Assembly (NCBI GenBank): GCA_965223835.1
Contig: CBDCXQ010000001.1
Location: forward strand, 5,270,001-5,334,000
DNA length: 64,000 nucleotides
DNA from: CAVYXZ01 sp965223835
Lineage (GTDB): Bacteria > Chloroflexota > Anaerolineae > Aggregatilineales > Phototrophicaceae
Reading direction: 5' to 3'
Both the position numbers and the translations under genes were made by a program. Every line of letters begins with the position of its first letter. The stretch's first letter is position 1. Shown piece by piece: positions 17,265 through 26,100 of this stretch. The notes under the pieces are model-generated. The model was not told the origin of the DNA. It saw nothing but the letters and a program-made list of their open reading frames with translations, and ran no database searches.

Positions 17265-18197
17265 ATGATTCAAAAGGAATTTGGCAAACTGGGCTGGCCG
17301 ATTTCGGTGGTGGGACTTGGTTGCTGGAATATCGGCAATCAGTGGGGTGATATTGATGATGTGACCGCCTGGGCGACGATTCGCGCCGCCTACGACAATG
17401 GCGTCACTCTGTTCGATACGGCGGAATCCTATGGCATTCCCAACGGTCTCTCCGAAATGCGGCTGGGAACCGGGCTGGCTGGTATCCGCCAGAACGTCGT
17501 TATTGTGAGCAAAATCGGCAACTGGGGCAAACGGACTGGTGAAGGCGTACCCAAAACCTCGGTTGATAATATTCGGCTGTGTGGTCATGCCATTCTGGGG
17601 CGGCTGCGCACCGATTATGTTGATGTTGTGCTGTGTCATGAAGGCAACGTTGCGGACCCAACGATCTACCTCGAAGGTTTTGAAGCCCTGCAAGCGGAGG
17701 GCAGTATTCGCGCTTATGGCATTTCAACCAACAGCCTGGACGTGCTCAAACGCTTCAACGTCAATGGCACTTGTAGTGTTGTGCAGGTCGATTATTCATT
17801 ACTTAACCGTGCGCCCGAAGCTGAATTTTTACCCTATTGCCAGGAACATGGTATTGGCGTGATGGTGCGCGGTCCGCTGGCAATGGGCGTGCTCTCTGGA
17901 CGTTACACCAAAGCAACCCAATTTACCGATACCGTCCGTTCCCGCTGGCATGAGGACCCGGCGCGACAGGCCGCTTTCGAAACCAAAATCGAGCAAGTCG
18001 CGCGGCTCAAAGGCGTAGTAGACCCCGGACCTGATATGGTCACCGCCGCGCTGCGCTACGTAATCTCCCACCCAGCAGTATCGGTCGTCATTCCCGGCGC
18101 GAAGTCGGCTGAACAGGCCGCCACCAATGCCCACGCTGGCACGCAATTGCTGACTGATGATGAGTTGGTGCAATATCAGAACGCAGTTGCGGTCTAA
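17265..18197 (+). CDS. Aldo/keto reductase
   Basis: The 310-residue TIM barrel carries the AKR tetrad: Asp and Tyr in FDTAESYG, Lys in VSKIG and His in LCHEG. The NAD(P)H-binding end includes VIPGAKSAEQ. It reduces carbonyl substrates, but the specific one is unknown. The ATG is preceded by GGAGG at ideal spacing. It is divergent from the cytochrome gene and stands alone. Confidence 0.92.
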   Translation: MIQKEFGKLGWPISVVGLGCWNIGNQWGDIDDVTAWATIRAAYDNGVTLFDTAESYGIPNGLSEMRLGTGLAGIRQNVVIVSKIGNWGKRTGEGVPKTSVDNIRLCGHAILGRLRTDYVDVVLCHEGNVADPTIYLEGFEALQAEGSIRAYGISTNSLDVLKRFNVNGTCSVVQVDYSLLNRAPEAEFLPYCQEHGIGVMVRGPLAMGVLSGRYTKATQFTDTVRSRWHEDPARQAAFETKIEQVARLKGVVDPGPDMVTAALRYVISHPAVSVVIPGAKSAEQAATNAHAGTQLLTDDELVQYQNAVAV

Positions 18198-18277
18198 TGG
18201 CTGATTAACTCATTTTAAGCCGATCGAAGCCGGACAGTGGGTTTATGTTTTTCAAGAATAATGATTAAGTAATGCTG

Positions 18278-18344
18278 ACCTCACCCCTCCTTACCTGTGG
18301 TAATTCCTCCCCTCTCCAAATTGGAGAGGGGCTGGGGGTGAGGT
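18278..18344. repeat. Dispersed nested-hairpin repeat
   Basis: An outer 10-bp pair (ACCTCACCCC 18278-18287 with GGGGTGAGGT 18335-18344) encloses an inner 11-bp pair (CCCCTCTCCAA 18309-18319 with 18321-18331). It lies between convergent genes and may serve as a bidirectional transcription stop or be a mobile repeat copy. Confidence 0.65.
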
Positions 18345-18453
18345 TGTACGAAAACATCCTGAAGCCTAACATTATGATTAATTCTTAATTTAACCCCCCA
18401 CTATTTTTCCTCTCAGGGGGCGTAACATCAGTGATTATGTTCGTTTCTTTTCC

Positions 18454-19590
18454 TTACAACGCCATGACTTGCTCATAGACCGCGAGGGTTTGTTGGGCGG
18501 TTTTGCGCCAGCTATAGTTTGTCACCTGCGCCAGACCCGCGTTGATCTGTGTCTGGCGCAGCGGCTCTTGAATCAACAGCGCGATCATCGCCCCGGCCAT
18601 CGTACGAGCATTGCCCGGTTCCACCAGAAACGCACCGTCACCCACGATTTCCGGGAAGCAGGACATCTCATTCGCGACCACCGGCGTGCCACTCGCCATC
18701 GCTTCCATGATGGGCAAGCCAAAACCTTCATAGCGGCTGGGAAACACAAACAGGTCGGCTAACCGGTAGAGTGAGGGTTTATCGGCCTCGTCAATATAGC
18801 CCGGCCAGTGGATATGCTCCGTGATGCCGAGTTCCTGCGCATATTGGCGCAAATCGGGGAACATAGCGGTACCCCATTGCGGTTCGCGCCCGGCAATCAC
18901 CAGCGGGCGGTCTGGCCCTTCAGCTTCTAACACATAAGTGTAGGCTAACAACAGTTGATTGACGTTCTTGCGGACATCAAAGCCGCCGATATACAGGATG
19001 AAGTTGTCCGGCAGGTCATATTTTTCGCGCACAGCCGCATCTTTTTCAGCCCCCATTCGCGGATGATACATCCCATCCGGCGCGAGGTAAGTGACCGTGA
19101 TGTCATCTTCGCGGATCTTCAGATGGTCAACGATGTCGATTTTTGAGGCCTGCGTCAGCGTGATGATATGGGCTGAGCCTCGGGCCGTCGTGCTCACGAG
19201 TGACGTATACAACCGTGCTCCCAGCCCCAGTGAATAGTCGGGGATCACCAGCGGAATCACGTCCAATACCGATGTCACCAGCTTCGCGGGCGATGATAAG
19301 GGGGGCCCCCAGTAGGGCACGTGGGCAATATCCGCATCGACTTGAGCAACCTTTTGGGGAAAGATGCGCTGTTCAAACCAGACCTTGCCCAGATTACCGC
19401 CGGGACCGGTGGTGGTGATGGTGCTAACGGCGTCTGGGACATCATCTACTTGCTGCGCATGGGGTGGCAAAATCAGGGAAATACTGAGGTCGGGGTTCAA
19501 GCGACAGAGTTCGGGCACCAGATAGCGCAGGTACTGACCGCTGCCCACATGCGGCTGATTCCAGAACCAGCCGTTGATAGCAATGTGCAT
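18454..19590 (-). CDS. Glycosyltransferase family 4 (GT-B fold)
   Basis: The 378-residue protein has a GT-B layout. The N-terminal acceptor domain carries GSGQYLRYLVPEL. The C-terminal donor-binding domain contains FPSRYEGFGLPIMEAMASG (EX7E-type motif) and PEIVGDGAFLVEPG. It would transfer a sugar from an NDP donor to a glycan or lipid. The ATG at 19590 is preferred over an in-frame TTG one codon upstream. The next gene on the same strand, the Fur regulator, ends four bases upstream of it. Confidence 0.92.
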   Translation of the reverse strand: MHIAINGWFWNQPHVGSGQYLRYLVPELCRLNPDLSISLILPPHAQQVDDVPDAVSTITTTGPGGNLGKVWFEQRIFPQKVAQVDADIAHVPYWGPPLSSPAKLVTSVLDVIPLVIPDYSLGLGARLYTSLVSTTARGSAHIITLTQASKIDIVDHLKIREDDITVTYLAPDGMYHPRMGAEKDAAVREKYDLPDNFILYIGGFDVRKNVNQLLLAYTYVLEAEGPDRPLVIAGREPQWGTAMFPDLRQYAQELGITEHIHWPGYIDEADKPSLYRLADLFVFPSRYEGFGLPIMEAMASGTPVVANEMSCFPEIVGDGAFLVEPGNARTMAGAMIALLIQEPLRQTQINAGLAQVTNYSWRKTAQQTLAVYEQVMAL

Positions 19591-19594
19591 CAAG

Positions 19595-20026
19595 TTAATC
19601 CGGTGTACATGCCGGGCAAAGACCGTAGAATTCTAGCAGGTGGCCCGTAAGCTGTACATTGAATTTCTGTTTCAGGTCATGTTCCAGTTTTTCCAGATGG
19701 CAATCATCGAATTCAATCACGCGATCACACTCGGTACAGATGATGTGATGATGATGGCCGTTGGGGAGCAAAACATAGGTCGGGGTGCTGCTGTCGTTGA
19801 TATAGGTCGGGCGGATAAACGACAACCGGGTGAACAAATCCAGCGCCCGAAACACACTCGCCCGGCCAATCTCCGGTGCAATCGCCTCCACTGCGGCCAA
19901 TACATCCGCCGAGGTCATGTGGCCTTCATGTTCCTCCAACACATTCAAGATCCTGAGACGGGCGTTGGTGAGTTTGTACCCGGCATCTTGCAACCGCCGT
20001 GCCCGCATGCTCTGTGGTTTCGTCAT
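19595..20026 (-). CDS. Fur-family metalloregulator, probably Zur-like
   Basis: The 143-residue protein has an N-terminal winged helix (LTNARLRILNVLEEHEGHMTS ... GRASVFRALDLF) and a C-terminal metal/dimer domain with HHHHIICTECDRVIEFDDC and CPAC. CxxC pairs form the structural zinc site of many Fur proteins. It is divergent from a zinc-binding protein gene, with an inverted repeat between them, so zinc sensing is the likeliest role; Fur or PerR activity is not excluded. Confidence 0.85.
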   Translation of the reverse strand: MTKPQSMRARRLQDAGYKLTNARLRILNVLEEHEGHMTSADVLAAVEAIAPEIGRASVFRALDLFTRLSFIRPTYINDSSTPTYVLLPNGHHHHIICTECDRVIEFDDCHLEKLEHDLKQKFNVQLTGHLLEFYGLCPACTPD

Positions 20027-20036
20027 AATTATTCCT

Positions 20037-20098
20037 TGACATCACTTGCTTATTGAGATAACGTATCAACATCATTAATGAGATTTAGTCTCAATAAG
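20037..20098. promoter_or_regulatory. Divergent promoter/operator region with inverted repeats
   Basis: TTGACA at 20037-20042 could be a -35 box for the plus-strand gene. CTTATTGAGA (20049-20058) is repeated inverted as TCTCAATAAG (20089-20098). TGAGA-TTTAG-TCTCA (20079-20093) is a shorter palindrome, and GATA-ACG-TATC (20056-20066) is another. These are good candidates for binding by the adjacent Fur-family protein to control both genes. Confidence 0.6.
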
Positions 20099-20106
20099 GA
20101 GATTCT

Positions 20107-21240
20107 ATGAAACATCGCCTTTTGTACATTGTACTCCTGTTCATGCTGCCAATGGTAGGCTATGCTCAAGACTCGCCAATCCAGGTGATCGCCACGACGA
20201 CAATTATCGCCGATGTGGCCGCCAACGTTGGGGGCGACTTCGTTGAGATCACCGCATTGGTTCCACCTGATGCCGATACCCATGCCTTCAACCCTGATCC
20301 GCAGGACGTCGCGCAGGTCAGCGCGGCGCAGGTCGTGCTGGTGAACGGTGCGAACCTGGAAGAGACCTTGCTGGAAGTCATTGAGAATGCAGCGACAGTA
20401 GAGTTAACCGTCGTGTCGCATGGGGTCGAAATGCTCGCCGTTGGCGCAAGTCACGCTGACGAAGACCATGAAGATGGGGCGAAGGCCGATGAACATGCTC
20501 ACGAAGCAGCGGAGTTCATTGGTCAGCTGGGCGTTGACGCGGATTGCGGCGCTGACGAAGCGCATGATGATGAACACGGCGACCATGACGATGAAGATCA
20601 CGACGACGAGCACGCTGACGAACATGCCGACGACGAGCACGCTGACGAAGACCATGACGATGAACACGGCGATGAAGCGCACGCTGAACATGCTCATGAG
20701 CACGGCAGTTGCGACCCCCATGTCTGGGGAAATCCGCAGAACGTTATGCACTGGGCCGATAACATTGCCGCCGCCTTCGCAGCAGTAGACCCGGATAACG
20801 CTGCGACCTATGCGTCAAATGCCGCCACCTATAAAGATCAACTCGCTGCGCTAGATGCGGAATTAGAAGTTTTGTTCGGCACGATCCCAGAAGCCGAACG
20901 CAAACTCGTGACGAACCATGAATTCCTGAGCTATTTAGCAGCACGCTACGATTTTGAGGTCGTCGGCGCGGTGATTCCCGGTGGATCAACCCTGGCGGAA
21001 CCGGCTCCCCAGGAAATCGCCGCTTTGATGGAGACGATCGAAGCCGAAGGAGTCCCGGCAATCTTCGCTGAAGTAAGTGATGTTGGCGCGCTTACCACCA
21101 TGATTGCCAGTGATTTAGGCGACGTCGCAGTTGTTACGCTTTACAGCGAATCACTCAGCGCTGCCGGTGGTCCCGCAGCCACCTACCTGGATTATATGCG
21201 CTACAATGCGAACGCGATTGCCACTGCATTAGGCGGTTAA
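20107..21240 (+). CDS. znuA: ZnuA-like zinc/metal ABC transporter substrate-binding protein
   Basis: The 377-residue protein has a signal peptide (ending near YAQDS) and the cluster A-1 binding-protein fold with metal-ligand His residues at DTHAFNP, DPHVWGNP and TNHEFLSYLA. Between residues about 118 and 200 lies an extreme His/Asp/Glu-rich loop, a feature of ZnuA proteins thought to help zinc capture. AGGAG precedes the ATG. The permease and ATPase genes are not adjacent, since the next gene is on the other strand. Zinc is the likely ligand given the loop and the neighbouring Fur-family gene. Confidence 0.9.
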   Translation: MKHRLLYIVLLFMLPMVGYAQDSPIQVIATTTIIADVAANVGGDFVEITALVPPDADTHAFNPDPQDVAQVSAAQVVLVNGANLEETLLEVIENAATVELTVVSHGVEMLAVGASHADEDHEDGAKADEHAHEAAEFIGQLGVDADCGADEAHDDEHGDHDDEDHDDEHADEHADDEHADEDHDDEHGDEAHAEHAHEHGSCDPHVWGNPQNVMHWADNIAAAFAAVDPDNAATYASNAATYKDQLAALDAELEVLFGTIPEAERKLVTNHEFLSYLAARYDFEVVGAVIPGGSTLAEPAPQEIAALMETIEAEGVPAIFAEVSDVGALTTMIASDLGDVAVVTLYSESLSAAGGPAATYLDYMRYNANAIATALGG

Positions 21241-21242
21241 CG

Positions 21243-21737
21243 CTAGCGCGTATAGCTGTTGTCGTCAAAGATGCCAGTCGGATGACAGCCCCGGCTGGCA
21301 TTGCGGGCCTGATCTTCTAATGAGCGGAAATAATCGAAATTGGCAGTATCGGGCGGGTAGGAGACGACTTCGGCAAAACCATCCTCTACCAACCGAGCAT
21401 TGACGAACGTATCCCCCACATAGATATAGCGCAACAGGCGATCAAACCGGTCAGTCTCGCTCTGATCTTTCACCAACCGCACCGTCTGCCCATTGACCAG
21501 CGCGGCATTGGCATCCACCGCCTCTTTATAACAGGCTTCGTCTCGTTCTGGCGTGTTCATCCCAATGTAGCGCACCCGTACCACCTCACCGTTGAGATTC
21601 ACATCAATCGTGTCGCCGTCAACCACCCGCGTCACCACGCCCTGTTCGCCATTCGTCGTTGGTGCGCCGGGTGCATTGGGATCAAAGCCGAAGGAACAAG
21701 CTGCGAGAAAGATGATAGCGATGAGATATTTTAGCAC
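21243..21737 (-). CDS. Staphylococcal nuclease-like lipoprotein (thermonuclease)
   Basis: A GTG start with AAAGGA upstream leads into a lipobox-type signal (LAAC). The SNase domain then has DGDTIDV, the catalytic Arg and Glu in RYIGMNTPERDE and the second Arg in RFDRLLRYIYV. This suggests a Ca2+-dependent extracellular nuclease attached to the membrane, able to degrade DNA or RNA for scavenging. It is 164 residues long, normal for the family, and convergent with znuA with a two-base gap. Confidence 0.88.
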   Translation of the reverse strand: MLKYLIAIIFLAACSFGFDPNAPGAPTTNGEQGVVTRVVDGDTIDVNLNGEVVRVRYIGMNTPERDEACYKEAVDANAALVNGQTVRLVKDQSETDRFDRLLRYIYVGDTFVNARLVEDGFAEVVSYPPDTANFDYFRSLEDQARNASRGCHPTGIFDDNSYTR

Positions 21738-21890
21738 TCAGAAATCCTTTGCAGTGCGCTTCACAGAGATTTTACCCCAGGCCACGACCCGCCAGAAGAG
21801 GAGGCGATTTAAATAATGGTAATTATCCCTTGATTGTAGGTATACAAATGTGCTATGCTATTCTCACCGTATAAGCGTGAGGCTTGGCAC

Positions 21891-22976
21891 ATGGCTGAGA
21901 ACAATCAGATTTTATTCTATCAAACAGAAGACGGCGAAACCAAGTTAGAGGTTCTGTATGAAGGCGAAACCGTTTGGTTGTCGCAGTCGGATATGGCAAC
22001 CTTGTTCCAAAAAGCGCAGTCTACAATCAATGAGCATATCAAGAATATATACAACGAAGGTGAGTTAGTTGAAGATGAGACCATGCGTAAATTCGGAAAT
22101 TCCGAATTTACTAAGCCAACATATCTATATAATCTTGATGTTATAATCTCTGTAGGGTATCGTGTTAAGTCTCTCAGGGGCACACAGTTTAGGATTTGGG
22201 CTACACAAAAATTGAGGGAATATGTTGTTAAGGGGTTTGTCATGGATGATAACCGCTTAGCAAATGGTGGCTCAAATTACTTCGATGAACTGTATGAACG
22301 TGTACGGCGTATCCGTACCTCTGAAGTTAATTTCTACAAGAAGGTGCGTTCAATCTTTGCGACAAGCATAGACTACAACAGAGGCTCAGAAGAAGCAAAG
22401 ATGTTTTACGCAACCGTACAAAACAAATTCCATTATGCCATTCATGGGCACACCGCTGCTGAGCTAATTATGGAGCGTGTAAACAGCCGGAAGAATAATC
22501 TTGGCCTAACAACATGGTCTGGTAGTGTCGTCAATATGAAAGACGCTGTTATTGCAAAGAATTATCTAGAAGAACTGGAGATCAAACGACTTGAACTTCT
22601 AGTTGATCAATTCCTGTCTTTTGCAGAATTACAGAGCGTTGAAAAGAAGCCAATGTACATGAAAGACTGGACACGAAAGCTAGATGACTTCATACGCCTA
22701 AATGAAAAAGATGTACTGACAACCGCTGGTACAGTATCTCGAAAAGATATGGAATCCAAAGTCCGTAAAGAACTTGAAGATTATCGGGAGCGAGTTATAG
22801 CTGAAGAGGCTTTGCGTGAAGATGAGTTCAATCGCTGGCTTATGGAAGCTGAGCAAGAGATGTTACCCCCACCTGCTGATGATGTTGGCGACGACGGTAT
22901 GATGAGTCGGGAACAATACATGAGTTTTCTTGAAAAAGCCAGCCGTCCGGGTAGCATGAAAGAAGAGGAAAACTAA
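21891..22976 (+). CDS. rhuM: RhuM-family protein (transposon passenger)
   Basis: The 361-residue protein matches the RhuM (virulence RhuM/Fic-DOC-associated) family. It has the early segment WLSQSDMATLFQK ... INEHIKNIYNEGEL, then TYLYNLDVIISVGYRVKS and WATQKLREYVVKGF. RhuM proteins are widespread on mobile DNA and their biochemical role is uncertain. The ATG at 21891 is used; an upstream in-frame start at 21855 falls in the probable promoter. Codon use is A/T-rich, unlike genes outside the element. It lies directly inside the left end and converges on the GIY-YIG-like gene. Confidence 0.85.
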   Translation: MAENNQILFYQTEDGETKLEVLYEGETVWLSQSDMATLFQKAQSTINEHIKNIYNEGELVEDETMRKFGNSEFTKPTYLYNLDVIISVGYRVKSLRGTQFRIWATQKLREYVVKGFVMDDNRLANGGSNYFDELYERVRRIRTSEVNFYKKVRSIFATSIDYNRGSEEAKMFYATVQNKFHYAIHGHTAAELIMERVNSRKNNLGLTTWSGSVVNMKDAVIAKNYLEELEIKRLELLVDQFLSFAELQSVEKKPMYMKDWTRKLDDFIRLNEKDVLTTAGTVSRKDMESKVRKELEDYRERVIAEEALREDEFNRWLMEAEQEMLPPPADDVGDDGMMSREQYMSFLEKASRPGSMKEEEN

Positions 22977-22978
22977 GT

Positions 22979-23000
22979 GAAGCCCACACTAGCGGGCTTC
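22979..23000. terminator. Bidirectional hairpin between convergent passenger genes
   Basis: GAAGCCC (22979-22985) pairs with GGGCTTC (22994-23000). It begins just after the rhuM stop and precedes the end of the opposite gene, so it could end transcription from both sides. There is no long T-run. Confidence 0.5.
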
Positions 23001-23016
23001 ATGTTTGGGTAAACTG

Positions 23017-23352
23017 CTAATCGTTACATGGTGGGCTATAGCTGGCTATCAAATCCTTCTCAATAGCCCGCCGGGTTGCTGCTGAACTTTCTACAAGCAC
23101 ACAAATGCGGTTTGCCCCATTCCGGTTAATGCAGACCATTTTGTGATGGTTTGGTGTGATACGATCTTGAAGACTGCCTGTTTCTCCGAAATAGATCATC
23201 TTGTGTGTGTAGCCACCACTTTGTTTAGCAGTAGCCTTTGTAAAGGCATATACTGCCCCAACAGCATTCCAAGATGTTGACGTGCTATATATCCCGAAGG
23301 TATACCGCTTGCCAGAGACACCTTGTAAGTCGATACTACCAAGCTTGCTCAT
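23017..23352 (-). CDS. GIY-YIG-like nuclease domain protein (transposon passenger)
   Basis: The 111-residue protein fits the GIY-YIG layout: a first strand (GAVYAFTK), a second strand with MIYFGETGSLQDRI in place of YIGqTxnLxxRi, and a later Glu in RAIEKDLIASYSPPCN, which ends as many family members do. The fold resembles nuclease domains of homing and restriction enzymes, but the key GIY and YIG residues are only approximate. The ATG at 23352 has GGAG nine bases upstream; an alternative ATG is at 23367. It is enclosed in the IS1595-type element. Confidence 0.55.
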   Translation of the reverse strand: MSKLGSIDLQGVSGKRYTFGIYSTSTSWNAVGAVYAFTKATAKQSGGYTHKMIYFGETGSLQDRITPNHHKMVCINRNGANRICVLVESSAATRRAIEKDLIASYSPPCND

Positions 23353-23411
23353 AGATTGATTCTCCATCTAGCCCCATTGACAACCAGGTGTACAATGGGG
23401 CTTATACGATG

Positions 23412-23513
23412 GTAGGCGGCGACCTATAGCTATTCAGTTGTATTCGTATCCTCCTTTCAGGTGGGTTGGGGTAGGGGAATACCCCAATGCGAAAAAGTCA
23501 AGTCGCCGTCTAC
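23412..23513 (+). ncRNA. Candidate structured RNA inside the transposon
   Basis: Within a 399-base gap, GTAGGCGGCGAC (23412-23423) pairs with GTCGCCGTCTAC (23502-23513): 11 Watson-Crick pairs and one G-U. The enclosed region has a second perfect 8-bp stem, TTGGGGTA (23466-23473) with TACCCCAA (23480-23487). TTGACA at 23377-23382 and a TTATAC/CTTATA box around 23401-23407 could start a plus-strand transcript near 23411. The strand is uncertain because the stems also form on the complement. No protein frame explains the pairing. Confidence 0.45.
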
Positions 23514-23625
23514 GTCTTAAATAAGTCCAATTCAAGAGGCGCTTGACTGTTCCGAATTTCACTAGTACAATAATGTTCTAGTTTATGCAAAGTTGCAACA
23601 CCAATCTGCGTAATACTACGGTTTT

Positions 23626-23661
23626 GAACGTCCGCCCCACTCCGACATAGGGCGGACGTTC
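23626..23661. repeat. 12-bp perfect hairpin in transposon gap
   Basis: GAACGTCCGCCC (23626-23637) pairs with GGGCGGACGTTC (23650-23661) around a 12-base loop. There is no T-run on either side, so it is not a standard terminator. It lies between the candidate RNA and the 3' end of the broken transposase. Confidence 0.6.
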
Positions 23662-23766
23662 GCGTTATAAAACGGCTTGTTTGAATCTACCTTAAAGAAA
23701 TGTTATAGTCAAGGCTTGATTAGTAAATCTGTTCTGGCGATAAATCACTTTCATTGATTATGTTAA

Positions 23767-24560
23767 TTACGGGCAATTTCCCCGCACTGCATTTTTGATC
23801 TGTGCCCAAAAGCCTTCTATGGTATTGGTGTGAACATTGCCCATCACGTAAATTTTCAGCAAGTGCATAATGCGCTGTTGGCCGAAGCCTTTTGAAGCCA
23901 GTGTATCGTAGATATTGTATTCATCAGTATGAACCGTCGAACCTTCTTCAACAGTTTCTTGGATAATCGGTACGATGGTTTTCATCACACATTTGGAACC
24001 GCAACCGCTTTAATCCGGCCCTTGCGTTCCACCATTCCAATAACGGGTGCTATACCATCAGCGCCACGTCCGCCGTTGCCTTCACGCTTACCGCTGACGT
24101 AAGTTTCATCAATCTCAACGTCTTTACCATCGTCACCACCAAATGGGTCACTATCCTCATCAAGGCGGCTACGGATAAGTTTCGCCATGCGCCATGCTGT
24201 CTTATAGGTAACACCTAATTCACGTTCAAGCTGTTTGGCAGAGATATCTGTACGGGTTTGTGCGATAAGGTAGATAGCGTAGAACCACAGGGTTAACGGG
24301 GTAGATGACTTGTGGTAGATCGTACCAGCAGTTGGGTGAACATGGTTGCCACACTCCTGGCAGCTAAACGACTTGCGACTTGCGATATAATGATGCTTAG
24401 CATTCACAACACCGCATTTTTTGCAAGTGATACCATCGGGCCAACGGTAGTCAAACAGCCATTGCAAACAGGTTGCATCGTCAGGGAATTCGCGCTGAAA
24501 ATCACGAATTGTGTAGCGTTGCATCGGAGATTTTTCTTGCTTGCGAGATTTCTTAGCCAT
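23767..24560 (-). pseudogene. IS1595-family transposase, frameshifted and C-terminally truncated
   Basis: The first frame (24560-23985) has the N-terminal zinc ribbon (CKKCG ... CQECG), the helix-turn-helix-like segment ELGVTYKTAWRMAKLIRSRL and the first catalytic Asp in IDETYVSG. It stops after AVAVPNV. The frame at -1 (23988-23767) continues with HTDEYNIYD, holding the second Asp, and VHTNTIEGFW, the family signature near the third catalytic position. It then ends abruptly (AVRGNCP), where relatives continue for about 40 residues. No A-rich slippery site lies at the junction, so programmed frameshifting is unlikely. Confidence 0.85.
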
Positions 24561-24643
24561 TTGAGTACCTACTGTGCTTACCTAAATAAACATAGTAAAG
24601 CACAGATCTCACCTACAGCAAAGGGATAATCACCAACATAATA

Positions 24644-25840
24644 CTAACCCATCGAGAGGTCACTGAAATAAGGGTGATCCGCAGCATGGTAGCCAATGAG
24701 TTGGAAGCGCTCGGCATCAAACGCATGGAGGGTGACATCGGCCACTTCAAAGCCATGCCGATAGAGATCGCCAAACTCGGCAGGGGTTAATTGCCGCAGG
24801 GTCGTCTCCATGTTTGCCAACTGGAGCGCTTTTTCTGCGGAGAAGTAATCTTCACAACATTTTTCGGCTTCTGATTGAGATTTGTATGATCGCCTCATCA
24901 TCTGGACACAGAAGTTATCAATCTGGAAGTAACGCCCCGGTGGAAACTCATGCTCGTCCAGTTTGAAATAACCGATTAATGCGCGTGAACGCAGCGCCTG
25001 GATCTGGTCCTTCATCACATCCGCCAGCCGCATAAAACTGCGCGTCAGCCTGAACCGGACCGGGTACGTTTGCTTATTGAGCAGGCCTGACGAATCACTG
25101 ACGATCAAAAAATCAATGCCTTCGCGAAATTCATAATGCCCGCTTTTGCTTGAATAGTTGGTGAGCGGTTCCAGCCCCAGGTTATCGTAGACACCGCCAT
25201 CCCATAGATGAACCCGATCAAACTCAGGCTTAATGTTAATCGGGGGCTGACCACGTTGAAATTGCATCCACTCAAAACCATTGGTGTCGAATGCCAGTGG
25301 ACCGATAATACCGGGCACTGCTGCCGAAGCCGCCAGCGCCTGACTCAGCGGCACATCAGGCTTAAAGCTATACCCGAGCAGATAATCGCCCATGCGCTCT
25401 TTATTGAAATACCATATCTTGCCAGATTCATAACATGTGGTCAGGATGTCCCAATGTGGCCCGTTGCCTGCCCCCGGCAGATCTTGCAGACTCGCCTCCA
25501 TGCCCCACAATTGACGGATGAGGAACGCCATATCGTTGGCGCGATGGCGAAACAGACTCAACGGATCGCGTAAAATGCCCTGCAAATAGCGTCGCTGTAA
25601 GTTGGTCTGTGTAAGTAGCTGCGCGATCTCCGGAACGACCTGTTGCGTGAATTCATCAGGAGTGGGCCAGCGATATTGATTGGTGTGGTAAACCAATCCG
25701 GCGCACAAACTGCCGCCAGAGACCGTTGCTAAATGATCGACTTGTTGCAGTAAATCCTCAGCGGCCAGACGGCCCATAACCCCCAGATGAAAGACTGTCG
25801 CCCGGAACCCCCCGCCAGATAATGCCAGACCAATTTGCAT
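24644..25840 (-). CDS. Patatin-like phospholipase
   Basis: The N-terminus carries the oxyanion-hole glycines (LALSGGGFRATVFHLG) and the Ser nucleophile in TVSGGSLCAG. The catalytic Asp lies in WDGGVYDNLGLEPL. These define the Ser-Asp dyad of patatin-like acyl hydrolases, which cleave membrane phospholipids or other acyl esters. It is 398 residues long with no export signal, so it is probably cytosolic or membrane-peripheral. The gene ends two bases beyond the probable right target duplication of the transposon. Confidence 0.9.
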   Translation of the reverse strand: MQIGLALSGGGFRATVFHLGVMGRLAAEDLLQQVDHLATVSGGSLCAGLVYHTNQYRWPTPDEFTQQVVPEIAQLLTQTNLQRRYLQGILRDPLSLFRHRANDMAFLIRQLWGMEASLQDLPGAGNGPHWDILTTCYESGKIWYFNKERMGDYLLGYSFKPDVPLSQALAASAAVPGIIGPLAFDTNGFEWMQFQRGQPPINIKPEFDRVHLWDGGVYDNLGLEPLTNYSSKSGHYEFREGIDFLIVSDSSGLLNKQTYPVRFRLTRSFMRLADVMKDQIQALRSRALIGYFKLDEHEFPPGRYFQIDNFCVQMMRRSYKSQSEAEKCCEDYFSAEKALQLANMETTLRQLTPAEFGDLYRHGFEVADVTLHAFDAERFQLIGYHAADHPYFSDLSMG

Positions 25841-26100
25841 GTCATCGCCCCTCGCTCATGACCCGTTCAGCGGGTTATACCGTAAATCGTGTGGCCTGTC
25901 GAAAGAAATGCACTTCACCTATGTTAATAATGGAAAACCACCTGGAGCCGAGCATCATATAATGTACACAACTCATGCAAAATTATCGAATTGACACACG
26001 CTCCAATGCGCAAATATCCCTTTCTTCCCCACCTTGCAGGCCCCTTGTTGGCTGTGTTACTGTTAGTCAGCGCAGAGACTGACGCTCAAGGAGACTTTGC

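Larger units (their letters stand above)
21818..24634. mobile_element. IS1595-family transposon with passenger genes
   Basis: Two 24-base inverted ends match at 20 positions: 21818-21841 (starting GGTAATTATCCC) and the complement of 24611-24634 (starting GGTGATTATCCC). Outside them lie TAAATAAT (21810-21817) and AACATAAT (24635-24642), a 6-of-8 match consistent with the 8-base target duplication of this family. Inside, in order, are rhuM, a GIY-YIG-like gene, a gap with a candidate RNA, and an interrupted IS1595-type transposase. The interior is visibly A/T-richer than its flanks, which supports transfer. Promoter-like sequences start within both ends. The broken transposase suggests it can no longer move by itself. 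Confidence 0.85.

Noticed and set aside
23985..23988. Programmed -1 frameshift in the transposase
   Set aside because: The shift restores the family sequence, but there is no slippery heptamer at the junction and the C-terminus is missing, so mutation is more likely.
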